Positions 56,246 to 64,000 of a DNA stretch of 64,000 nucleotides are shown here, piece after piece. Source of the DNA: Synechococcus sp. PROS-U-1 (GTDB taxonomy: Bacteria > Cyanobacteriota > Cyanobacteriia > PCC-6307 > Cyanobiaceae); NCBI RefSeq assembly GCF_014279755.1, contig NZ_CP047951.1:186001-250000 (forward strand). The letters are read 5' to 3'. A model generated the notes under the pieces. That model did no database searches. It saw only the letters and a list, made by a program, of their open reading frames with translations, and was not told the origin of the DNA. Position 1 is the stretch's first letter. Each line of letters opens with the position of its first letter. Both the position numbers and the translations under genes were made by a program.

Positions 56246-57139
56246 TTAGCTGCTCTGCAGACTCAAGCCGATGCTGCTGGGGTCCAGGCTGTAGCTCCCA
56301 AGCTTGAAGTCGGCGTTGTAGAGATCCACCACAGCCTTGATGGTTGTAGGGCTGTAGTAGCGCGACAACTTGCTGGAGGCTTGGGTGAGTTTGCTGTGCT
56401 GGTTGCTTTCAATGCGGTGCGGTTGTTGCAGCTGCTCGGCGCTGGGCAGGGTTAAGCCTGATTCGGCCAGGGCATTGGGAAGTTCGGTCGAGAGATGTTC
56501 AAGCCTGCAAATGCTTTTGAAATGGGATGCGGGCAGGATTAACGCAGCGTTCTGTGGTTTCCAGTGGTGGTTGGTATGCAACCCACCGCCGCCAAGAAAG
56601 GTGACGAAGGCTTCGAAACCGGCTTTGCTGTTGTCGCCAAATCCAGGGATGGATCCGTATTTGTCTTGAGGACCGTTGGCAATTTTGTCGAGAAATGCAG
56701 ATAATGTTCGTGTCCACGGATTGCGAACGACCGTAAAAAATAAAGCCTTTTTCAGGCATGCGCGGTCTTTTTTTGTCCTCGACATTTCAATCAGGCTTTT
56801 GCCTGTGCCCATGGCGCTGCGTTTCGCTTGCTTGTAGTCGTTTTGATGGCTGCTTGGACCCCTGATTGCTTCATCCAGGTAAAGAATGACGGATGAATTG
56901 CCGCTTTTGGCGATTCTATTAAAAGCAATGTTGTGTTCTGGGTAAAACACGACGCGATCAAGATTATCGCGCCTGATTTCTAATGTTTTGCGCTCGATGG
57001 CCAGGCTTAGGAGAGCTCGCTGCTCTCGCAACTCTCTGCGAATGCGTTTCTGAGTGAGAGAGAAGGGCAAGAACGTCTGATGGCTCAGGATTGACTTTAC
57101 CGATGGCTGTTGAAGTTCCAGGCCAGAGGGGCGACGCAA
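56246..57139 (-). CDS. Sulfotransferase family 2 protein (carbohydrate type)
   Basis: A protein of up to 297 residues resembling Golgi-type carbohydrate O-sulfotransferases. The PAPS loops are FNRIAKSGNSSV (73-84; R/K and Ser for phosphate binding) and FTVVRNPWTRTLSAFLDK (135-152). The C-terminal YYSPTTIKAVVDLYNADFKLGSY is the usual end block of the family. The TTG start at 57139 overlaps the upstream gene by 43 nt; a later TTG is possible. Base composition is lower in GC than the surrounding genes. Target unknown, presumably a cell-surface glycan. Confidence 0.82.
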   Translation of the reverse strand: MRRPSGLELQQPSVKSILSHQTFLPFSLTQKRIRRELREQRALLSLAIERKTLEIRRDNLDRVVFYPEHNIAFNRIAKSGNSSVILYLDEAIRGPSSHQNDYKQAKRSAMGTGKSLIEMSRTKKDRACLKKALFFTVVRNPWTRTLSAFLDKIANGPQDKYGSIPGFGDNSKAGFEAFVTFLGGGGLHTNHHWKPQNAALILPASHFKSICRLEHLSTELPNALAESGLTLPSAEQLQQPHRIESNQHSKLTQASSKLSRYYSPTTIKAVVDLYNADFKLGSYSLDPSSIGLSLQSS

Positions 57140-57990
57140 TCCTTTGCAGGAGAGTGGAGGTCGGAGAGGAGGTAGGGCAGGAGGGCACCCAGGTTGTCGT
57201 CGCAGCCGAACAATTTCGTCGCGATCGCCTCAACGGATTCACGTTGGTTGAAGCCAATATCCCCGATTTTGATTTTCCGAGTAGTTGACATGTTGACCTT
57301 GACCGCGTTGTTTGTTCTGTCGGGCTGCAGAGGGCTTTGATAGTCCTCGGGCAAGAGTGAGTTGATCTTCGCGAGCAGCTCGTTCTGGGCTCCAGTGATG
57401 CCTTCGAAAGGCACAAAAAAGAGAGGGATCTTGTTTGTCCTTGTTGCTTCAATCCAGCTGCGAACCAGCAGATGGATCTGGGGGAGATAGAGGATGCCCA
57501 GGAGGTGGAACAAATCGCTTTCCGAGCGCTGATGGAGGTTCGGGATGCCATCCGTGAGTCCTGGACAGCGGAGGTCGAGGGGGCCGTAGCTCTTGCGGCG
57601 GGTGTGGTGAATCAGGGAGCACAACAAGGCGCCTAGGGGGCGCACTGGCATCACCACAGCAGCTGTGCTGTAGCGCCGCTTGAGCTGCTTGAGGTTGTGG
57701 TGGGAGGCCGGGTAATGCCCGTAAACCAAGAGGCGTTTGTGCGGTTGGTGGAACCGGATCCTGCGCATCCAACGTTCGCGGCGGCCAAGCTCGGGAACGT
57801 CCAGGAGCAGGTGTCCAAATCCCTTGGTGGTTTTGTGGCGCACAACCGGCGCCTCAAGGTGATTGCTCAGCAGGGCAGCGAGGGTTTGACTGGCACATTT
57901 CGGTGGAGCTGGAACGAGAAGCGCGCGCTGTGGCCCTTTGGGGGATGGCATTGATATCTCGCCAGTCATCCGCAGCTGCGTTGGAAGCAT
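57097..57990 (-). CDS. Sulfotransferase-like protein
   Basis: A 297-residue protein with a PAPS-loop-like PAPPKCASQTLAALL (28-42) and a later VVMPVRPLGALLCSLIHHT (112-130) at the position of a 3'-phosphate site. The middle is His- and Arg-rich. Similarity to sulfotransferases is recognisable but weaker than for its neighbours, and the RDP-type motif is changed to RPLG, so activity is uncertain. ATG 57990, with later in-frame ATGs at residues 8 and 14. Its 3' end overlaps the next sulfotransferase by 43 nt. It is divergent from pcrA (23 nt between the start codons). Confidence 0.7.
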   Translation of the reverse strand: MLPTQLRMTGEISMPSPKGPQRALLVPAPPKCASQTLAALLSNHLEAPVVRHKTTKGFGHLLLDVPELGRRERWMRRIRFHQPHKRLLVYGHYPASHHNLKQLKRRYSTAAVVMPVRPLGALLCSLIHHTRRKSYGPLDLRCPGLTDGIPNLHQRSESDLFHLLGILYLPQIHLLVRSWIEATRTNKIPLFFVPFEGITGAQNELLAKINSLLPEDYQSPLQPDRTNNAVKVNMSTTRKIKIGDIGFNQRESVEAIATKLFGCDDNLGALLPYLLSDLHSPAKDCVAPLAWNFNSHR

Positions 57991-58013
57991 CTAAGCACCA
58001 CTAATCTCCACCC

Positions 58014-60410
58014 ATGAGCTTTTTGGCCGGCCTCAACGACGCCCAGCGGAGGGCTGTCGATCATCACGTAGGTCCACTGCTGGTGGTGGCAGGAGCTGGC
58101 AGTGGCAAGACACGCGCCCTCACCCATCGGATCGCTCATCTCATCGGTGAGCACGGTGCCGATCCGGCCCAAATTTTGGCGGTGACCTTCACCAACAAAG
58201 CCGCCCGCGAGATGAAAGAGCGGCTTGAGCTGCTCCTGGCGCAGCGTCTGGCCCAGAGCCAATACGGCCAGCCCTGGAGCACGCTCCCACCGGTGGATCA
58301 GCGCCAGTTGCGTTCACGCATCTACCGGGAGGTCACCAAGGAACTCTGGATCGGCACCTTCCATGCCTTGTTTGCCCGGATGCTCCGCTACGACATCGAC
58401 AAGTTCAAGGATTCGGAGGGGCTCACCTGGACCAAGCAGTTTTCGATTTACGACGAGGCTGATGCCCAGAGCTTGGTCAAAGAAATCGTGACCCAGGAGC
58501 TGCAGCTCGATCCCAAGCGGTTCGAGCCGAAAAAGACCCGCTGGGCCATCAGCAATGCCAAAAATCAGGGTTGGTTGCCGGAGCAGCTGGAAGCGAATGC
58601 CGAAGGCCAGCGGGGAAAACTCACGGCTGATGTGTATCGGCGTTACCGCAAAGCCTTAGCTGCCAATAACGCGCTTGATTTCGACGATCTCTTGTTGCTG
58701 CCGGTTCAATTGCTTCAGCAGAACGAGCAGGTGCGCAGTTACTGGCACCGCCGTTTTCGCCACGTTCTGGTGGATGAGTACCAGGACACCAATCGCACCC
58801 AGTACGACCTGATCAAGCTGTTGGTGACGGATGGCAAAGATCCTCAGGACGTCGAAGACTGGTCTGGACGTTCCGTCTTCGTCGTCGGCGATGCCGACCA
58901 GAGCATCTACAGCTTCCGTGCGGCTGACTTCACGATCCTGATGGGCTTCCAGGACGATTTCGGCGATCAAGCGCCGGATGACATCACCAAGACGATGGTG
59001 AAGCTGGAGGAGAACTACCGCTCCACGGCCACGATTCTTGAGGCAGCGAATGCCCTGATTGCCAACAACAGCGAACGGATCGACAAGGTGCTGCGGCCCA
59101 CCCGCGGGGAAGGTGAGTTGATCACGCTCACGCGTTGTGACGATGAAATTGCCGAGGCGGAAGCCGTGGTGCATCGCCTGCGCACGATGGAAGCCGCCAA
59201 CCCTGAGCTGAGCTGGGGAGACATGGCGGTGCTGTATCGCACCAACGCTCAGTCCCGTTCGATTGAAGAATCCCTGGTGCGCTGGGGCATTCCCTACATC
59301 GTGGTTGGGGGACTGCGCTTCTACGACCGGCGCGAAATCAAGGATCTGCTGGCCTATCTGCGGCTGTTGGTGAATCCGGCCGACACCGTCAGCCTCCTGC
59401 GGGTGATCAATGTGCCGAAACGGGGCATCGGCAAGACCACGATTCAGCGCCTCACCGATGCGGCCAATCAACTGGGGATCCCGCTCTGGGATGTGGTGAG
59501 TGATCCCGAAGCGGTGCGCTCCCTTGGCGGCCGTTCGTCCAAGGGGCTTCTGCAGTTCTGTGACCTGGTTAATGATCTGAAGGCTCGCAGCCGTGATGTG
59601 GCGCCATCGGAACTAATTCAGCAGGTGATGGAGAAGAGCGGCTACGTCAGCGAGTTGATTGCCGATGGCACCGATGAGGCTGATGAGCGTCGCCGCAATC
59701 TTCAGGAACTCGTGAATGCCGCTCTCCAGTACCAGGAGGAAAATGATGAGGGGGACCTGGAGGGATTCCTGGCCACGGCGGCCTTGTCCAGTGATGCCGA
59801 CAGCAAAGACACCGCTGCCGACCGCGTCACGTTGATGACCCTGCACAGCAGCAAGGGGCTGGAGTTCCCGGTGGTGTGTCTGGTGGGTCTTGAGCAGGGT
59901 CTCTTCCCCAGTTATCGCTCCCTGGATGATCCGGCCTCTCTGGAGGAGGAGCGCCGGCTTTGTTATGTCGGCATCACCCGCGCGAAGGAACGCTTGTTCC
60001 TCTCCCATGCCAGTGAGCGACGTCTCTGGGGTGGCATGCGGGAAGCGGCCGTGCCTTCGGTGTTCCTTTCCGAGCTCCCGGAGGCTTTGATTCAGGGAGA
60101 CATCCCGCAGACCGGTGGTGCGGCGCTCCGGCGTGAACGTCGTCTGGACCGACTCACGCGTGTGGACCGTGACAAGCCCTCATCGGCCCCGGCCAATGCC
60201 GTGCGTCGCCGTCAGGCTGGGCCTGCCCCCGGCCGCAGTTGGCAGATCGGCGATCAGGTCATCCACGCCAGCTTCGGGGTTGGTGAAATCACCCACACCT
60301 TCGGCAGCGGTGAGAAGGTGTCGATCGCGGTGAAGTTCGCCGGTATGGGGCCAAAAATTCTTGACCCGAGGCTGGCGCCGATCGAACCCCTGGCCAGCGC
60401 TGATGGATGA
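58014..60410 (+). CDS. pcrA: ATP-dependent DNA helicase PcrA/UvrD
   Basis: A superfamily 1 helicase of 798 residues acting in nucleotide excision repair and replication-fork clearance. Motif I is AGAGSGKTRALTHR near 26, motif II LVDEYQDTNRTQY near 250, motif III GDADQSIYSFR near 299, and motifs V-VI TLHSSKGLEFPVV and VGITRAKERLFLSHA. The C-terminus (VIHASFGVGEITHTFG...) is the Tudor-like RNA-polymerase-interacting domain of PcrA. Its end overlaps or abuts the GT-A-type gene downstream. Confidence 0.96.
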   Translation: MSFLAGLNDAQRRAVDHHVGPLLVVAGAGSGKTRALTHRIAHLIGEHGADPAQILAVTFTNKAAREMKERLELLLAQRLAQSQYGQPWSTLPPVDQRQLRSRIYREVTKELWIGTFHALFARMLRYDIDKFKDSEGLTWTKQFSIYDEADAQSLVKEIVTQELQLDPKRFEPKKTRWAISNAKNQGWLPEQLEANAEGQRGKLTADVYRRYRKALAANNALDFDDLLLLPVQLLQQNEQVRSYWHRRFRHVLVDEYQDTNRTQYDLIKLLVTDGKDPQDVEDWSGRSVFVVGDADQSIYSFRAADFTILMGFQDDFGDQAPDDITKTMVKLEENYRSTATILEAANALIANNSERIDKVLRPTRGEGELITLTRCDDEIAEAEAVVHRLRTMEAANPELSWGDMAVLYRTNAQSRSIEESLVRWGIPYIVVGGLRFYDRREIKDLLAYLRLLVNPADTVSLLRVINVPKRGIGKTTIQRLTDAANQLGIPLWDVVSDPEAVRSLGGRSSKGLLQFCDLVNDLKARSRDVAPSELIQQVMEKSGYVSELIADGTDEADERRRNLQELVNAALQYQEENDEGDLEGFLATAALSSDADSKDTAADRVTLMTLHSSKGLEFPVVCLVGLEQGLFPSYRSLDDPASLEEERRLCYVGITRAKERLFLSHASERRLWGGMREAAVPSVFLSELPEALIQGDIPQTGGAALRRERRLDRLTRVDRDKPSSAPANAVRRRQAGPAPGRSWQIGDQVIHASFGVGEITHTFGSGEKVSIAVKFAGMGPKILDPRLAPIEPLASADG

Positions 60411-60453
60411 CTCATGTTCAGCGCCTAATCTCGACCGCAATCAACGAAGGCCC

Positions 60454-61164
60454 GTGCCGACTGTCTGCCAGCCGATCCCCATTTTTATCGGCTACGACCC
60501 TCGGGAGCGGGCTGCCACCAATGTTCTGATCGACAGCCTCTACCAGAACAGCAGTGTTCCTCTGGCGATCACCCCCCTTGTCACTCCGCAGCTGGAGGCC
60601 CAAGGTCTGTTCAAGCGCGAGCGTGATCCGAAACAGAGCACAGCGTTTTCATTCACGCGGTTTTTAGTGCCCCATCTGATGGGCTACCAGGGCTGGGCGC
60701 TGTTCATGGATTGCGACATGCTTTGCCGGGCTGATATCAAGGATCTCTGGGATCAACGTGATGACGCCTACGGCGCCATGTGCGTCCAGCACGAGCATGT
60801 GCCCGGAGAGACCGTGAAATTTCTCGGTGAGGTGCAGAGCGCCTACCCCAAGAAGAATTGGAGTTCCCTGATGCTGCTCAACTGCAGCCGCTGCACCAAG
60901 CTCACGCCCGATTACGTCAACACGGCGACGGGGCTGGAGCTGCACCGCTTTCATTGGCTGGACGGTGATCATGAAATCGGTGCGATCATGGGCGGTTGGA
61001 ATCACCTGGTTGATGTCCAGGCTCCACCCGAGCCGTTGGATGCCTCGCCGATGCTGCACTGGACCCTCGGTGGTCCGTGGTTTCGCGAACAGCGCACCAT
61101 GGGTGGGCCGTTGGCCGCGGAGTGGTTCAGCGCCCGGGATGACGCGATGAAGCTCTGGGATTGA
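60454..61164 (+). CDS. GT-A-type glycosyltransferase-like protein coupled to kdsB
   Basis: A 236-residue protein (252 if the ATG at 60403, overlapping the pcrA stop, is used). IPIFIGYDPRERAATNVLIDSL and TRFLVPHLMGYQGWALFMDCDMLC resemble the nucleotide-sugar and DxD (DCD) regions of GT8-like GT-A enzymes. WFREQRTMGGPLAAEWF ends the protein. No membrane segment is seen. Its stop overlaps the kdsB start (TGATG), which suggests that it uses or accompanies KDO metabolism, though such a donor role is inference. I do not know a characterised member. Confidence 0.78.
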   Translation: MPTVCQPIPIFIGYDPRERAATNVLIDSLYQNSSVPLAITPLVTPQLEAQGLFKRERDPKQSTAFSFTRFLVPHLMGYQGWALFMDCDMLCRADIKDLWDQRDDAYGAMCVQHEHVPGETVKFLGEVQSAYPKKNWSSLMLLNCSRCTKLTPDYVNTATGLELHRFHWLDGDHEIGAIMGGWNHLVDVQAPPEPLDASPMLHWTLGGPWFREQRTMGGPLAAEWFSARDDAMKLWD

Positions 61165-61943
61165 TGGCCATCAAACGATCCGTCGTCGCGGTTCCTGCCC
61201 GCTTGCAGTCGTCCCGTTTGCCGAACAAGGTGTTGGCTGATATTGGCGGAAAGCCAATGATCCAGCGGGTTCTGGAGCGGTGCCGTGAGGCCAGCAGGGT
61301 CGCGGCTGTGGTGCTCTGCACGGACAGTCCACAACTGCAGTCCCTCGCCAAGGGCTGGGGATTTCCCGTGCTGATGACGGCCGAGTCCTGCAGCTCGGGG
61401 AGCGAACGCATCGCCTCCGTTGCTGATGACCTCATGGCCTTGGCCTGGGGAGACAGCCCGGTGGTCGCGGACCAAACCGCCATCATCAATGTGCAGGGGG
61501 ATCAGCCCTTCATTGATCCTGCTGTGATCGATGCCATGGCGGCCGAGTTCCTGCGGCTTGATCCAGTGCCTGCCGTGGTTACTCCGGTGTATGCGCTGAA
61601 GCCGGAAACCGTTCACAACCCCAATGTGGTGAAGACCCTGCTGGCCCATGACGGTCGCGCCTTGTACTTCTCCCGCTCCGCCATCCCCCATGTTCGGGAT
61701 GTGGACGCGGCTGATTGGCACAAGCACACCACCTACTGGGGGCATGTGGGCATGTACGGCTTCCGGGGTGATGTGCTGGCTGGCTGGGACGAGCTGCCCG
61801 CTTCACCACTTGAAGATTTGGAACGTCTGGAGCAGCTGCGCCTGATTGAAGCTGGTCTCACCATCGCCACGTTCCCGGTGCAAGGCACATCACTGTCGGT
61901 GGACACCGCCGAACAGCTGGAGGAGGCCCGGACTCTGGCCTGA
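61164..61943 (+). CDS. kdsB: 3-deoxy-manno-octulosonate cytidylyltransferase
   Basis: Activates KDO with CTP to CMP-KDO. The 259-residue product has the start VVAVPARLQSSRLPNKVLADIGGKPMI, SGSERIASV, INVQGDQPFI with the metal Asp, and HVGMYGFRGDVL, all in the family order and length. The ATG overlaps the preceding stop by 1 nt. With kdsA at 55.4-56.2 kb it shows the strain can make CMP-KDO if kdsC and kdsD functions exist elsewhere. Confidence 0.96.
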   Translation: MAIKRSVVAVPARLQSSRLPNKVLADIGGKPMIQRVLERCREASRVAAVVLCTDSPQLQSLAKGWGFPVLMTAESCSSGSERIASVADDLMALAWGDSPVVADQTAIINVQGDQPFIDPAVIDAMAAEFLRLDPVPAVVTPVYALKPETVHNPNVVKTLLAHDGRALYFSRSAIPHVRDVDAADWHKHTTYWGHVGMYGFRGDVLAGWDELPASPLEDLERLEQLRLIEAGLTIATFPVQGTSLSVDTAEQLEEARTLA

Positions 61944-61973
61944 CTGGCGGTCGGAATCACCAACCATCAATAG

Positions 61974-64000
<2,027 letters not shown>

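Overview
The window is a gene-dense chromosome segment (about 57 protein genes, one tRNA, RNase P RNA and a TPP riboswitch in 64 kb) from a marine picocyanobacterium, most likely a Synechococcus of the marine cluster. Direct signs of a cyanobacterium are psaC (photosystem I), an NDH-1 subunit S-like protein, a bilin-type heme oxygenase and a Ycf27/RpaB-type regulator. The moderately high GC, very short intergenic spaces, near absence of mobile DNA and the egt gene set fit marine Synechococcus. The species assignment is inference. No insertion sequence, integrase, CRISPR array or prophage was seen.

Layout. 1-3.6 kb: end of a sugar-type ABC binding protein, an OmpR-family regulator, lysS and a small unknown. 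3.6-6.5 kb (minus): egtB-egtD plus two short unknown genes, a hercynine/ergothioneine operon. 6.5-12.7 kb: a membrane pseudokinase-like protein, smpB, then a tightly overlapping operon ruvB-TPR-M20 hydrolase-small membrane protein-HEAT protein. 12.7-18.4 kb: TPP riboswitch and thiC, convergent with acpP-fabF-tkt, then psaC. 18.4-24.7 kb: glmS, manC, rimM, ndhS, a K+ channel, rnc, rnpB, tRNA-Arg. 24.7-31.6 kb: two unknowns, then a minus-strand cluster xpk-glgP-ackA that could turn glycogen into acetyl phosphate and acetate. 31.8-40.6 kb: cation/H+ antiporter, alpha/beta hydrolase, mutarotase, glcE and glcF flanking a four-carbon acid sugar kinase, icd.

40.7-61.9 kb is largely an envelope-glycan region: a GtrB-like transferase, a GtrA-YdjC fusion, five glycosyltransferases around an ABC exporter, four sulfotransferase-like genes, kdsA, kdsB and a GT-A-type transferase. 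MTA/SAH nucleosidase, heme oxygenase and the PcrA helicase sit among them. Together these genes suggest a sulfated, possibly KDO-containing surface glycan. The window ends inside katG.

The strongest candidates for something undescribed are the two small proteins of the egt operon, the GtrA-YdjC fusion facing a GtrB homologue, the sulfotransferase/KDO cluster, the acid-sugar kinase between glcE and glcF, and the placement of the glmS start directly after the psaC terminator. Six convergent gene pairs overlap at their 3' ends.
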